Positions 50,820 through 60,854 are shown, numbered from the stretch's first letter. The stretch is DNA of 64,000 nt from Clostridium sp. JN-1 (GCF_003718715.1 NZ_CP033465.1:1736001-1800000), one strand, 5' to 3'. Numbers and translations are program-made. The notes: a model not told the origin generated them from the letters alone.

Positions 50820-50868
50820 CATCATTTTTGTATGATTCGACATTTTGTTTTTAAGTAATGTACTAACT

Positions 50869-52956
50869 TTACTTTTTTTCCTCTAGTAGTTCGATATTTT
50901 TACACTCATTATTAGAACATTGTAAATAGTTTCCTTTAGCTTTACTGTATTTTTTAACCATATAACTTCCACATAATGAACATTTATTTGAGGTTGGTTC
51001 AAACCAACTCACGAAATCACATTCAGGGTAATTGCTGCATCCATAAAACTTTCTGCCTTTTTTACTCTTTTTAACTAAAACCTTTCCTCCACATTTAGGA
51101 CACTTTACATCTAATTCTTGAACTATAGGTTTTGTATTCTTACATTCAGGATAACCTGGGCATGCAAGAAATTCTCCAAATCTTCCGTGTTTTATAACCA
51201 TGTTTCTACCGCACTTTTCACATTTTACATCTGTAACTTTATCTTCTATTGTAACTTTTGCAATTTCCTTTTCAGCAGCATCAATAGCTTTTTTTAAAGG
51301 AGAATAAAATTCATCAACAACTTTTCTCCAGCTTTCTTTGCCTTCTTCAACATAGTCGAGCTTTTTTTCCATTTCTGCAGTAAATTCTATATCTACTATC
51401 TGTTTAAAGTGCTCACTTACTATATTATTTACTATATCACCTAATTCAGTAGGTTCCAATGTCTTTTTGGATCTTTCCACATACTTTCTCGCTAAAAGTG
51501 TAGATATTATTGGAGCATATGTACTTGGTCTGCCTATTCCATTTTCCTCTAGTGTTTTTACAAGACTAGCTTCAGAATACCTTGCTGGTGGTTGTGTAAA
51601 ATGTTGTTTACCTTCTATGGTTTTTTTAATTAATTTTTCGCCTTCTTCTAAAATTGGAAAGTTTGTGTTGTCCTTCTCATCATCAGTAGCATAATCATAT
51701 ACTCTCATAAAACCATCAAATTCTATGTTTGAAGCATTTGCTTTAAGTCCGTATTTTCCATTATATATGCCTACAGATATAACATTCACTATGCAAGATG
51801 CCATCTGGCTTGCAACAAACCTATTCCATATTAATGTATATAATTTATATTGCTCCGGCTTCAAGTTTTCCTTAGCTATTTCAGGAGTAATTTGAACGTT
51901 AGTTGGTCTTACGGCTTCATGTGCATCTTGTATATTCTTTTTGCCCTTGAAGTTTCTAAATTTGTCCAAAGCATATTCTTTACCAAATTTATTTTCAACA
52001 AAATCCTTACATGCCTTTTGAGCCTCCAAAGCTATTCTCACAGAATCTGTTCTCATATAGGTTATAAGTCCAACCGTACCATAACCTTTAACATCCATGC
52101 CTTCATATAACTGTTGTGCAACAGACATAGTTCTCTTAGTTGAAAAGTTTAATTTTTTGTATGCATCCTGCTGCAGCGTACTTGTTGTAAATGGTGGAAG
52201 AGGATTTTTAGTTTTAGTAGATTTTTTTATTGACTTTACTATAAATTCACCGTTCTCCAAATTTGAAATTATAGCATCTGCTTCTTCTTTACTTCCTATC
52301 TCAACTTTCTTTTTATTAAGCGTAGTCAATTTAACTTTAAATGACTTTTTTAATTTTTCTTTATGCAGTTGACATTCTATTGTCCAGTATTCTTTAGGTA
52401 CAAAAGCTTTAATTTCTTTTTCTCTATCACATATCATTTTTAAAGCTACAGATTGAACCCTACCTGCACTAAGTCCCCATCTTACTTTATTCCATAGTAT
52501 TGGACTTATTTTATATCCTACTAGCCTATCAAGTACTCTTCTTGCCTGCTGTGCATTGACTAAATCCAAGTCGATTTTTCTAGGATTTTTTATGGCATTT
52601 TTAACAGCATCTTTTGTAATTTCGTGAAATTCAATTCTACAATTTTGATCTTCATTCAACTTAAGTACATGTGCTAAATGCCATGAAATAGCTTCACCTT
52701 CTCTATCAGGGTCGGTTGCAAGATATATTTTGTCACTCTTTTTAGCTTCTTTTCTAATCTTATCTAATAATTCTCCCTTTCCCCTTATTGTTATATACTT
52801 AGGATTGTACTCATTATCTATATCAACTCCCAATTGGCTTTTTGGAAGATCTCTTACATGTCCCATAGATGCTTGAACTGTATAATTTTTGCCTAAATAT
52901 TTTCCTATAGTTTTAGCTTTTGCTGGTGATTCAACTATAATTAACTTCTGTCCCAT
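50869..52956 (-). CDS. topA: DNA topoisomerase I
   Basis: Type IA topoisomerase relaxing negative supercoils. 695 residues: TOPRIM domain (LIIVESPAKAKTIGKYLG at the start, DPDREGEAISWHL near 82), active-site tyrosine in GLITYMRTDS near 300, and three C-terminal four-cysteine zinc ribbons (from about 575, 615 and 660). Its translation start is unusual because the Shine-Dalgarno sequence is separated from the ATG by a hairpin. Confidence 0.97.
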   Translation of the reverse strand: MGQKLIIVESPAKAKTIGKYLGKNYTVQASMGHVRDLPKSQLGVDIDNEYNPKYITIRGKGELLDKIRKEAKKSDKIYLATDPDREGEAISWHLAHVLKLNEDQNCRIEFHEITKDAVKNAIKNPRKIDLDLVNAQQARRVLDRLVGYKISPILWNKVRWGLSAGRVQSVALKMICDREKEIKAFVPKEYWTIECQLHKEKLKKSFKVKLTTLNKKKVEIGSKEEADAIISNLENGEFIVKSIKKSTKTKNPLPPFTTSTLQQDAYKKLNFSTKRTMSVAQQLYEGMDVKGYGTVGLITYMRTDSVRIALEAQKACKDFVENKFGKEYALDKFRNFKGKKNIQDAHEAVRPTNVQITPEIAKENLKPEQYKLYTLIWNRFVASQMASCIVNVISVGIYNGKYGLKANASNIEFDGFMRVYDYATDDEKDNTNFPILEEGEKLIKKTIEGKQHFTQPPARYSEASLVKTLEENGIGRPSTYAPIISTLLARKYVERSKKTLEPTELGDIVNNIVSEHFKQIVDIEFTAEMEKKLDYVEEGKESWRKVVDEFYSPLKKAIDAAEKEIAKVTIEDKVTDVKCEKCGRNMVIKHGRFGEFLACPGYPECKNTKPIVQELDVKCPKCGGKVLVKKSKKGRKFYGCSNYPECDFVSWFEPTSNKCSLCGSYMVKKYSKAKGNYLQCSNNECKNIELLEEKK

Positions 52957-52962
52957 TTTAAG

Positions 52963-53002
52963 CTCTAGTCAATATTTTATAACTAGAGTTTCACACCCCC
53001 TC
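52963..53002 (-). promoter_or_regulatory. Shine-Dalgarno plus hairpin ahead of topA
   Basis: GAGGGGGTG (52994-53002) is followed by a seven-pair hairpin (52963-52969 with 52982-52988) and then six bases to the ATG. Folded, the hairpin would bring the site to a normal distance from the start. Confidence 0.5.
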
Positions 53003-53098
53003 GTTTTAAAACTTTTAGTTAATAAATATTCTTTTATTTTAATAAATACTATTCACTATATGTAAATAAATATACCTTTGCAACATAGATTAATTCTT

Positions 53099-54184
53099 TT
53101 ATAATGTTTTTTCTACTTTTGCAAAGTAGTTTCCTGAAATACATATTACTTGATTCCTAAGTTGCAATTCAAATAATACCTCATATAATTGTTTTATGTC
53201 AACATTAGTTCTGCGAAATATATCATCTATGTGCATTGGTTCATCGCTTAATACATTATATATTCTGCCTTCCACTTTGGTAAGAATATCTGAACTTTTT
53301 TTACATTTAACCTTATTATTGTACTCTACACCTAAAACTTCAAATATATCTTTAAAATCCGTAAAGACATATGCACCTTCTCTTATTAACTTGTTTGTTC
53401 CCTTACTTTGTTCTTTAAAAATAGAACCCGGAACGCTCATTACATCTCTTCCTTGATCCAGAGCCAGACCTGCAGTTATAAGCGATCCACTCTTTTCCCC
53501 AGCTTCAACAACAATTATTAAATCACTTAAACCGCTTATTATTCTATTTCTAACTGGAAAGTTATAAGAAAACGGCTTAGTTCCAGGTATAAATTCTGAT
53601 ATTACACAGCCTTTTTCTGAAATTAAATCATACAACTTTTTGTTTTGTTTTGGATAAACTACATCGATTCCACATCCCAATACTGCACATGTAAATCCAT
53701 TTTCCATTAAACTTCCACTATGCGCAAAAGTATCTATCCCCCTAGCCATTCCACTAATTATACTTATACCATTTTTTGAAAGTTCTCTGCTTATAAGTTC
53801 TGTAGAATTTTTTCCATATAACGTATAATTTCTCGATCCAACAACAGCAACGTTTAAATTTTGATTAAGCCTTCCTATATTACCTTTATAAAATAAAACA
53901 GCTGGATAGTCGCTTATATTTTTTAATTTAATTGGATAGTCTTTATCATAAAAGCTTATACTTTTTATGCCTTGAATAGAACATTTTTCGCATATATCTT
54001 CAAGCTTTGATTTACTCCAGAACTTTTTCATATGAATTTTAGTTTTCTCATCTATAAGTATATTTTCGTGATCATAAAATACATAATTCCATATATCATA
54101 AATGCTTTTAAAACTTTTTAATAACCTTATCTTTGATTTACTTGTAAGCCTTATTGAACTAAACCATAAATTATATATACTCAT
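53099..54184 (-). CDS. dprA: DNA-processing protein DprA
   Basis: Loads RecA on single-stranded DNA during transformation. 361 residues: an N-terminal helical (SAM-like) region, a Rossmann-type core with VAVVGSRNYTLYGKNS near 110, GISIISGMARGIDTFAH near 140 and AGEKSGSLITAGLALDQGR near 225, and a C-terminal winged helix. Upstream of topA as in many Firmicutes. Competence itself is not implied; dprA is widespread. Confidence 0.94.
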   Translation of the reverse strand: MSIYNLWFSSIRLTSKSKIRLLKSFKSIYDIWNYVFYDHENILIDEKTKIHMKKFWSKSKLEDICEKCSIQGIKSISFYDKDYPIKLKNISDYPAVLFYKGNIGRLNQNLNVAVVGSRNYTLYGKNSTELISRELSKNGISIISGMARGIDTFAHSGSLMENGFTCAVLGCGIDVVYPKQNKKLYDLISEKGCVISEFIPGTKPFSYNFPVRNRIISGLSDLIIVVEAGEKSGSLITAGLALDQGRDVMSVPGSIFKEQSKGTNKLIREGAYVFTDFKDIFEVLGVEYNNKVKCKKSSDILTKVEGRIYNVLSDEPMHIDDIFRRTNVDIKQLYEVLFELQLRNQVICISGNYFAKVEKTL

Positions 54185-54317
54185 TAATATTTCCCCTTTA
54201 ATTAACTTAATAAATCAAATTTTATATACAAGTTTATAATTATTTATGTTATATTATTATTTGGGCAGATAAATTTATTATATGCTCAATATTTAAGAAA
54301 GGATATAATATAACATT

Positions 54318-55136
54318 ATGGATAAATTATTATTTGGTATTTCAGGACTTCCAGCTGGTGGTGAAGCTCAAAAATTCAATTACTCATCTGGAATAGCATA
54401 TCTGAAATCCTTAAATCTTGATGCAATGGAACTTCCATTTGTCCGTTCTGTAAATGTTACAGAAAAAAATAAAAAAGACATATTGGAAGCTAAAATAAAA
54501 CACAATTTTTATCTTTCAGCTCATGGTTCTTATTATGTAAACTTAAATGCAGATGAAGATGAAAAACAAAGTAAATCTCTTGAAAGGATTATAAAATGTG
54601 CAGAAGGTTTATCAAAGGTAAATGGAAGAAGTCTTGTATTTCATCCTGGTTTTTACCTAAAAGATTCTAAAGAGGAAACTTATACTACAATAAAAAATAA
54701 CTTACTCAAACTTCCACATGATAGTGTTGACTATAGACTTGAAACTACAGGTAAGGCATCCCAATTTGGAAGCTTAAAGGAATTAGTTTCACTCTGTAAA
54801 GAAGTACCTTCATGCAAATTATGCGTAGATTTTTCACATATACATGCAAGATATAATGGTTCACTTAAAAGTTATGATGACTTTGCTAAAATACTGCAAT
54901 ATATAAAATCAAACTTAGGTGAAAATGCATTAAAAGATATGCACATACATATGTCTGGAATAAAATACAGTAATAAAGGTGAACAAAATCACTTACCATT
55001 TAAGGAAAGTGACTTTAATTATATAGAATGTTTACGTGCACTTAAGAAGTTTGATGTAAAAGGATGCATAATATGCGAAAGTCCTATACTTGAAAATGAT
55101 GCATTACTTCTTAAACAAACCTACTGTGATTTATAA
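54318..55136 (+). CDS. Endonuclease IV-like TIM-barrel protein
   Basis: 272-residue xylose-isomerase-like TIM barrel of the AP endonuclease 2 superfamily. Probable metal ligands are in AHGSYYVN, VFHPGFY, RLETTGK, CVDFSHIHAR and HIHMSGI, the spacing of Nfo (endonuclease IV), slightly shorter than typical Nfo. The expected role is cleavage at abasic sites, but clostridial members of this subgroup are not all proven nucleases. It is plus-strand, divergent from dprA, with a weak, distant ribosome binding site (AAAGGA, about 14 bases). Confidence 0.75.
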   Translation: MDKLLFGISGLPAGGEAQKFNYSSGIAYLKSLNLDAMELPFVRSVNVTEKNKKDILEAKIKHNFYLSAHGSYYVNLNADEDEKQSKSLERIIKCAEGLSKVNGRSLVFHPGFYLKDSKEETYTTIKNNLLKLPHDSVDYRLETTGKASQFGSLKELVSLCKEVPSCKLCVDFSHIHARYNGSLKSYDDFAKILQYIKSNLGENALKDMHIHMSGIKYSNKGEQNHLPFKESDFNYIECLRALKKFDVKGCIICESPILENDALLLKQTYCDL

Positions 55137-55151
55137 AATTTTGCATAAAAG

Positions 55152-55180
55152 ACTCTCTAGTTTTCATAGGGAGTTTTTTA
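55152..55180 (+). terminator. Terminator of the endonuclease IV-like gene
   Basis: Seven-pair stem ACTCTCT/AGGGAGT (one G-U) followed by six T's on the plus strand, abutting the convergent comM stop. Confidence 0.8.
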
Positions 55181-55181
55181 C

Positions 55182-56696
55182 TCATATAATTTCTTCATTC
55201 AAAAACTTTCTGTACTGCAGAGCTTCTATTAAATGTTTTTTCTCTATATACTTAGAATTATCTAAGTCAGCTATAGTTCTAGAAACTTTTAATATTCTGC
55301 TGTAAGCTCTTGTACTCAATTTAAACTTACTATATATATTAGACATAATACTTTTACACTCTTTATTAAGTTTACAATACCTTTTTATGAGTTTTGCATT
55401 CATCTCAGAATTACAATATATATTATAATTTTTAAATCTATCTTTTTGAATTCTTCTTGCTTTTTCAACTCTCTTTCTAATACTAGACGAACTTTCACTT
55501 TTGGTTTTATATTGAATGTCATTGTATGAAAGTGAATTTACAAAAGTAAATAAATCTATTCTATCCATTATTGGACCAGATAATTTACTTATATATCTTT
55601 TTCTTTCATAATCACTGCAGGTACATGGTTTTGCTGAAGCATAAAAACCGCAGGGACATGGATTAGTAGAAAATACCGCCATAAAATTAGCAGGATATTC
55701 AACATTACCTAAAAGTCTGCATATTCTAACTACCTTATTTTCTAATGGCTGTCTTAGTGCTTCTAGAACTTGGCTTTTAAATTCCAAGACTTCATCTAAA
55801 AACAAAACCCCATTATGGGAAAGCGATACTTCTCCAGGCATGAGATTACCTCCACCTATTAGTGCAGTAGCTGTTGTATTATGGTGGGGACTTCTAAACG
55901 GTCTATTTTTTATAAGTCCTTTACTGCAATTTAGCTTACCTAATACACTATAAATTTTAGTTACTTCCAGTGCCTCTTCATAAGTAAGTTCAGGCAATAT
56001 AGAAGGTATTCTCTCTGCGATCATCGTCTTACCTGAACCTGGAGGACCAATCATAAGCATATTATGATTACCAGCGGCAGCTACTTCAACTGCTCTTTTG
56101 CAGCTTTCCTGACCTATCACATCTTCAAAATCCAATTTTGAAGAAAATTCTACATTATCTTCCTTGTATTCATATGGAACCAAATCTCTATATATTATAT
56201 ATGCTGCTGCCTGTTTTAAATTGTCAAAACAATATACATTACTTCCTCTTACAGCTGAACACTCCTTTACATTTTGAGTAGGTATTAAAAAATTGCATAT
56301 ATCATTTTTTACTGCTTCTATGGCAATTGGCAAAACTCCCTTTACCCCGTTCAAATCTCCAGAAAGTGAAAGTTCGCCCATTATTAAAAACTTTTCTGCA
56401 TCATTAAAAACAATTTGCTTAGTTGCAGTGAGTATTCCTATTGCTATTGGCAAATCAAAATGTGAGCCCTCCTTTCTAATATCAGCAGGTGCTAAATTTA
56501 CTATTATTCTTCCAACTGGAAAGTCGAATCCAGAGTTTACTATTGCTGCCCTAACCCTCTCCTTGGATTCTCTTACTGAAGCATCTGCAAGACCTACAAT
56601 ATTAAAACATGGAAGTCCTCTTTCTATGTCAACTTCAACAGTAACTATCACTCCATCTATACCGCTAAATGTAGCAGTTACAATTTTAACTGCCAT
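55182..56696 (-). CDS. comM: YifB/ComM-family Mg-chelatase-like AAA+ ATPase
   Basis: 504 residues: a Lon-protease-like N-terminal fold (1-170), a central AAA+ module with GPPGSGKTMIAERIPS near 220 and FLDEVLEF near 300, and a C-terminal Mg-chelatase domain ending in the YSRILKVSRTIADL region. ComM promotes branch migration in natural transformation in proteobacteria. Here it is grouped with dprA and yraN, a DNA-processing neighbourhood. Confidence 0.92.
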   Translation of the reverse strand: MAVKIVTATFSGIDGVIVTVEVDIERGLPCFNIVGLADASVRESKERVRAAIVNSGFDFPVGRIIVNLAPADIRKEGSHFDLPIAIGILTATKQIVFNDAEKFLIMGELSLSGDLNGVKGVLPIAIEAVKNDICNFLIPTQNVKECSAVRGSNVYCFDNLKQAAAYIIYRDLVPYEYKEDNVEFSSKLDFEDVIGQESCKRAVEVAAAGNHNMLMIGPPGSGKTMIAERIPSILPELTYEEALEVTKIYSVLGKLNCSKGLIKNRPFRSPHHNTTATALIGGGNLMPGEVSLSHNGVLFLDEVLEFKSQVLEALRQPLENKVVRICRLLGNVEYPANFMAVFSTNPCPCGFYASAKPCTCSDYERKRYISKLSGPIMDRIDLFTFVNSLSYNDIQYKTKSESSSSIRKRVEKARRIQKDRFKNYNIYCNSEMNAKLIKRYCKLNKECKSIMSNIYSKFKLSTRAYSRILKVSRTIADLDNSKYIEKKHLIEALQYRKFLNEEII

Positions 56697-56784
56697 AACA
56701 TCACCTCTGCTTAAGTATTGACAAATAAAAAATTATATATTCAAAACATTTATAAAACATTTTTACCAGTGTATAAAAATTTGA

Positions 56785-56813
56785 TTTACAATCGATAACA
56801 TTAATGCTAAAAT
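56785..56813 (+). promoter_or_regulatory. Promoter of yraN
   Basis: TTTACA (56785-56790), 17-base spacer, TAAAAT (56808-56813) with an extended TGC, about 75 bases before yraN. Confidence 0.6.
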
Positions 56814-56890
56814 CATTACATATAAAGTCGCTGACTATTTTAACGATATCTATAATAACAAAACAATATATTATTGAAGGGAAGAGATGT

Positions 56891-57259
56891 ATGCAGTCTT
56901 TTAACAATGATATCGGTTCCATGGGCGAAGATATTGCTGAAAACTATTTAAAACAAATGGGCTATACTATACTCCAAAGAAATTTTAGATGTAAAGTAGG
57001 GGAGATAGATATAATTGGAAGGGATGGAAACTATATATGTTTCATTGAGGTCAAAACAAGATATGGTTCACTATTTGGTAACCCATGTGAATCTGTAACT
57101 TATTCTAAACAGCGTAAAATATATAAGACAGCTGAAATATATATAATGAAGAAAAAACTTTTTAAATTTAATTTCAGATTTGATGTAATTGAGGTAATAC
57201 TTACAAATTATACAAACACACCTTCCATAAAACTTATTAAAGATGCCTTTCAAATATAA
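56891..57259 (+). CDS. yraN: UPF0102 (YraN) endonuclease-like protein
   Basis: 122 residues, PD-(D/E)XK-like nuclease fold related to Holliday-junction resolvases; function unproven. GSMGEDIAENYLKQMGY near 9-25 and GEIDIIGRDG with FIEVKTR near 37-56 hold the expected catalytic acids and lysine. The start at 56891 gives the usual family length and follows GGGAAGAG; the frame is open 29 codons upstream without similarity. Confidence 0.9.
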   Translation: MQSFNNDIGSMGEDIAENYLKQMGYTILQRNFRCKVGEIDIIGRDGNYICFIEVKTRYGSLFGNPCESVTYSKQRKIYKTAEIYIMKKKLFKFNFRFDVIEVILTNYTNTPSIKLIKDAFQI

Positions 57260-57273
57260 ATTAAGAATAATAA

Positions 57274-57297
57274 AAACTGCATCAGGGGACGCAGTTT
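57274..57297. terminator. Terminator between yraN and rnhB
   Basis: AAACTGC/GCAGTTT stem with a ten-base loop between convergent genes; T-runs on both exits, better on the minus strand. Confidence 0.75.
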
Positions 57298-57304
57298 CTA
57301 ACTT

Positions 57305-58165
57305 TTATATTATATTTTTTAGGAAACACATTCTATGTATTTTGCAGACACCATATTTCTTAATGGATTCTATATGTTCTTGAGTGCCATAACCTGCATT
57401 ATTTTCAAATCCATAGTTAGGATATTCCTTTGAATACTCTTTCATTAATTTATCTCTATAAACCTTTGCTATTATGGATGCACAAGCTATACTAGCACTC
57501 TTGGCATCTCCCTTTATTATAAATTCATTATCTAAATTTAAGTTTTTAACAGCATACCCATCTGAAAGTACTAAATCAGGCTGTATTTTTAAACCATTTA
57601 CAGACTTCTTGAGTACTTCATTATTACACCATGATATGCCTCTCTCATCTATTTTCATATTATTAATTAAGGCTATGTTAAAATCTAATGCCTTTGATTT
57701 AATAACTTTATCTAGTCTTTCCCTACTTACAGGCGATAACTTTTTGGAATCTTTTATCCCCAAAATCAAATCCTTATCACTTTTATAATTTAAATTTAAA
57801 GTTACAGCAGCAGCTACTATTGGACCTGCAAGAGGCCCCCTTCCAACTTCATCTGTACCTGCTATAAAGAGACATCTGCTAAACTTTTTATCAAATTCAT
57901 ACATACCTTTAACTCTATTTATTTCTTTTTCTTTCTTAACCACAAACTTATTTAAGCTTGTAGATAAGTTTTTAACATTTTTTCGTGAGTCACTGTCTAA
58001 TGTCTCTATTATTTTGAAGAACTTTTCTTTTTTAGTATCAAAGTATTGATCTTTTAAAAAGTCTACATAATCTTTAATATTTTTAAAATTTAAGTTAGAT
58101 GAATCTTGAAACAGCTTTACTTCTATCTGTTCAAAATGAGTAATCTTAATGTCACTTTCATCCAT
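57305..58165 (-). CDS. rnhB: Ribonuclease HII
   Basis: Removes ribonucleotides and RNA primers from RNA:DNA hybrids. 286 residues: an N-terminal extension of about 100 residues followed by the catalytic domain with [19 protein letters not shown] (metal acids Asp-Glu), [11 protein letters not shown], and DGYAVK near 215. The start at 58165 follows GGAG by nine bases; an ATG five codons upstream overlaps that site. Confidence 0.94.
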   Translation of the reverse strand: MDESDIKITHFEQIEVKLFQDSSNLNFKNIKDYVDFLKDQYFDTKKEKFFKIIETLDSDSRKNVKNLSTSLNKFVVKKEKEINRVKGMYEFDKKFSRCLFIAGTDEVGRGPLAGPIVAAAVTLNLNYKSDKDLILGIKDSKKLSPVSRERLDKVIKSKALDFNIALINNMKIDERGISWCNNEVLKKSVNGLKIQPDLVLSDGYAVKNLNLDNEFIIKGDAKSASIACASIIAKVYRDKLMKEYSKEYPNYGFENNAGYGTQEHIESIKKYGVCKIHRMCFLKNII

Positions 58166-58193
58166 AAAAATAAACTCCATTCTTTAAATTAAT

Positions 58194-59036
58194 TCAAGGT
58201 CTTTCAAGGGATATTTTGCCTAACTTTCCGCTTCTAAATTCATCCAAAAGGATTGTTGAAACTCTAGTATAGTCTATTCTACCACCAGAAACCACTGCAC
58301 CTCTCTTTAAAGCTATTTTTTCCATATTTTTTAGTGGTTCTTCGTTTAATTCATTTAATTTGTATCTACTAATCAATTTATCAGGGTAATCATTTTGAAG
58401 CTTTTCTACTAACTTTAGTGCCAATTCCTCCGTATCAAGAATTTCATCTTTTATAGCCCCTGTAAATGCCAAATTTAACTGAGTTTCATGTTTTTCTAAC
58501 TTAGGCCATAAAATTCCTGGAGTATCCATGAGCTCCATCCCAATTTTTGTCTTTATCCACTGTTTACTTCTAGTAACACCCGGCTTATTTCCCGTTTTAG
58601 CATTGCTGCTTTTAGCTGCTCTATTTATAAATGACGATTTTCCCACATTTGGTATTCCAACAACCATTACTCTATCTACTATTTTAGCAATTCCTCTTTG
58701 TTTAAGCCTAGCATGTTTATCCTTTAAGAGTTCATTTAACAGCGGCTTAATCGACTTTAAACCTTCGCCTGTATTACAATTGACACTTATAGTCTTTACA
58801 TTATTACTTGATAAGTATTTGATCCAATCTTTTGTAACTGAAGCTTCGCTTAAGTCACTTTTATTCAATAATATTATTCTTGGTTTACTTCCGCATATTT
58901 CATTTATATCAGGATTTTCACTTGACCTTACTATTCTAGCATCCCTTATTTCTATTACAGCATCTACTAACTTTAAACTTTCTTTAAGTTCTCTTTTAGT
59001 TTTTGCCATATGTCCTGGAAACCAATTTATAACCAT
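58194..59036 (-). CDS. rbgA: Ribosome biogenesis GTPase RbgA (YlqF)
   Basis: Late 50S assembly factor. 280 residues; circularly permuted GTPase with motif order G4 (LLNKSDL near 57), G1 (GIPNVGKSSFINR near 128), G3 (DTPG near 172), then a C-terminal ANTAR-like domain. Located between lepB and rnhB as in Bacillus. Confidence 0.96.
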   Translation of the reverse strand: MVINWFPGHMAKTKRELKESLKLVDAVIEIRDARIVRSSENPDINEICGSKPRIILLNKSDLSEASVTKDWIKYLSSNNVKTISVNCNTGEGLKSIKPLLNELLKDKHARLKQRGIAKIVDRVMVVGIPNVGKSSFINRAAKSSNAKTGNKPGVTRSKQWIKTKIGMELMDTPGILWPKLEKHETQLNLAFTGAIKDEILDTEELALKLVEKLQNDYPDKLISRYKLNELNEEPLKNMEKIALKRGAVVSGGRIDYTRVSTILLDEFRSGKLGKISLERP

Positions 59037-59055
59037 ATTAACCCGTCCTTTCTAA

Positions 59056-59568
59056 TTACTTTAAGCTGCCAAATCTACTAAACGGGTATATTCTTATTGC
59101 AGCTCTTCCAACTACCATTTTATAATCAACAAAACCTACATCAGGATATCTACTATCCCTGCTGTTATTTCTATTATCACCCATAACAAAAACTGTATTT
59201 TTAGGTACTGTCACTTCGTCAAAATCAGTCATTGTATGTTCAAGTATGTATGGCTCATCTTTTGGTACATCATTTACATATAACGTATTATTTTGAATTT
59301 TAATTCTATCCCCACCAACACCTACAACTCTTTTTATAAATTTTTCTTTTGGATTAGCAGGATATTTAATGACAACTATATCTCCTGGTTTAGGAGCTCT
59401 AAAATAGTAACTTACTTTTTCAACTATAAGTCTATCTTTATTGTTCAGAGTTGGATCCATAGAATGACCGTCTACACTTACTGTTTCAAATACAAAGGTT
59501 ATTATTAAAAATGCTGCTATTATAGCTATAACTATAGATTTACCAAGTTCTAACAATTCCTTCATCAA
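59056..59568 (-). CDS. lepB: Signal peptidase I
   Basis: Cleaves signal peptides at the outer face of the membrane. 170 residues: a single N-terminal membrane anchor (about 9-28), catalytic Ser36 (GHSMDPTL) and Lys79 (FIKRVVGVGGD), and MGDNRNNSRDSR near 129. Gram-positive type, normal length. Between rplS and rbgA. Confidence 0.97.
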   Translation of the reverse strand: MMKELLELGKSIVIAIIAAFLIITFVFETVSVDGHSMDPTLNNKDRLIVEKVSYYFRAPKPGDIVVIKYPANPKEKFIKRVVGVGGDRIKIQNNTLYVNDVPKDEPYILEHTMTDFDEVTVPKNTVFVMGDNRNNSRDSRYPDVGFVDYKMVVGRAAIRIYPFSRFGSLK

Positions 59569-59591
59569 AATTTAACACCACCTTAATATAC

Positions 59592-59618
59592 AAAACGGGA
59601 CTTTAAAAGCCCCGTTTT
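59592..59618 (-). terminator. Terminator of rplS
   Basis: Long stem AAAACGGG/CCCGTTTT with inner pairs, ending in TTTT on the minus strand, immediately after the rplS stop. Confidence 0.85.
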
Positions 59619-59620
59619 TA

Positions 59621-59965
59621 TTATAGTATTTCCTTTACTTTTGCTGCCTTACCAACTCTGTTTCTTAAGTAGAATAATCTAGCTCTTCTTACTTTACCTC
59701 TTCTTACTACTTCTAATTTTTCAATTATAGGTGCATTAACAGGAAAAGTTCTCTCTACTCCAACACCATAAGCAACTCTTCTTACAGTGAAAGTTTCTCT
59801 TAAGCCGCCATTTTGTCTCTTCAATACTATTCCTTCGAATACTTGAATTCTTTCTCTGTTTCCTTCTTTGATTCTTACATGAACTTTTACAGTATCTCCT
59901 ACATTAAATTGTGGTAGATCATTTCTTATTTGTTCTGCTTCTATTTGTTTTATTACTTCTAACAT
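59621..59965 (-). CDS. rplS: 50S ribosomal protein L19
   Basis: 114 residues at the 30S-50S interface; [19 protein letters not shown], then FEGIVLKRQ, and [13 protein letters not shown] are diagnostic. Preceded by a promoter at 60052-60080 and a structured leader. Confidence 0.98.
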   Translation of the reverse strand: MLEVIKQIEAEQIRNDLPQFNVGDTVKVHVRIKEGNRERIQVFEGIVLKRQNGGLRETFTVRRVAYGVGVERTFPVNAPIIEKLEVVRRGKVRRARLFYLRNRVGKAAKVKEIL

Positions 59966-59984
59966 CGTGCCTTACCTCCTAATA

Positions 59985-60045
59985 ATTATTCGACGTTCAT
60001 ATCCAGCTAATCTATAAGCAGACAGAGGAGCGCCTGTGTAGCACA
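59985..60045 (-). ncRNA. Candidate L19 leader RNA
   Basis: The 80-base rplS leader is more GC-rich than its surroundings and contains the paired words ACAGGCG and CTGT/GCTACACAGG near 60025-60045. A conserved L19 leader is known upstream of rplS in Firmicutes. I assign it by position and structure and cannot score it against the model. Confidence 0.4.
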
Positions 60046-60051
60046 AACTTT

Positions 60052-60080
60052 ATTTTATCATATAATTTTACACTTTTCAA
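60052..60080 (-). promoter_or_regulatory. Promoter of rplS
   Basis: TTGAAA (60075-60080), 17-base spacer, TAAAAT (60052-60057) with extended TGA; transcription would start at the first bases of the leader. Confidence 0.7.
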
Positions 60081-60113
60081 TATTGCATTAAAATATATTT
60101 AACTTGCAGCTTT

Positions 60114-60854
60114 TCAAACCTCATCATTTTCGGTAAACTTAATATCTTCTATAAGTTTTTTATCTTCTTCTGTAAGTTTGAATTTTTTAAACAAATCAGG
60201 TCTTTTAATCCTAGTTATATTCAATGATTGAGCCTTTTTCCATTTCCTTATGTTTTCATGATGTCCTGATATTAATACTTGAGGTACTTTTTCTTCTCTA
60301 AAATTTTCAGGCCTCGTATACTGTGGATATTCTAATAATCCGCTGTAAAAGGATTCATCAATACAACTTTCACTATTAGATAATACTCCAGGAATCATCC
60401 TGCATATACTATCAACTACTGGTATACATGCCATTTCCCCGCCAGTTAATACAAAATCACCTAGTGATATTTCCATATCTATGTACTTATATGCTCTTTC
60501 ATCTATTCCTTCATAGTGCCCACATAAAAATATAAGTTCTTTTTCTTTAGAAAGCTCTTTTGCCATTTCTTGGTTAAAAGTTTTTCCTCTTGGTCCTAAA
60601 AATATAACTTTTCCATTGTTATTTAATTTTACAGACTTTATAGAATCTACTATTGGCTGTGCTGCCATTATCATACCAGCACCGCCACCATATGGATAAT
60701 CATCAACTTTTCTGTGCTTATCTAAAGTATAATCCCTAATATCAAATGTATTTATATCTATAATATTGTTTTTTATTGCTCTCCCAATTATACTGTGGTT
60801 AAATACTTCAAACATCTCAGGAAACAACGTCAAAATGTCTATCTTCACTGCCAT
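60114..60854 (-). CDS. trmD: tRNA (guanine-N1-)-methyltransferase
   Basis: Methylates G37 of tRNAs next to the anticodon. 246 residues; SPOUT knot with [16 protein letters not shown] near 110 and [13 protein letters not shown] near 131. Overlaps rimM by ten bases. Confidence 0.97.
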   Translation of the reverse strand: MAVKIDILTLFPEMFEVFNHSIIGRAIKNNIIDINTFDIRDYTLDKHRKVDDYPYGGGAGMIMAAQPIVDSIKSVKLNNNGKVIFLGPRGKTFNQEMAKELSKEKELIFLCGHYEGIDERAYKYIDMEISLGDFVLTGGEMACIPVVDSICRMIPGVLSNSESCIDESFYSGLLEYPQYTRPENFREEKVPQVLISGHHENIRKWKKAQSLNITRIKRPDLFKKFKLTEEDKKLIEDIKFTENDEV

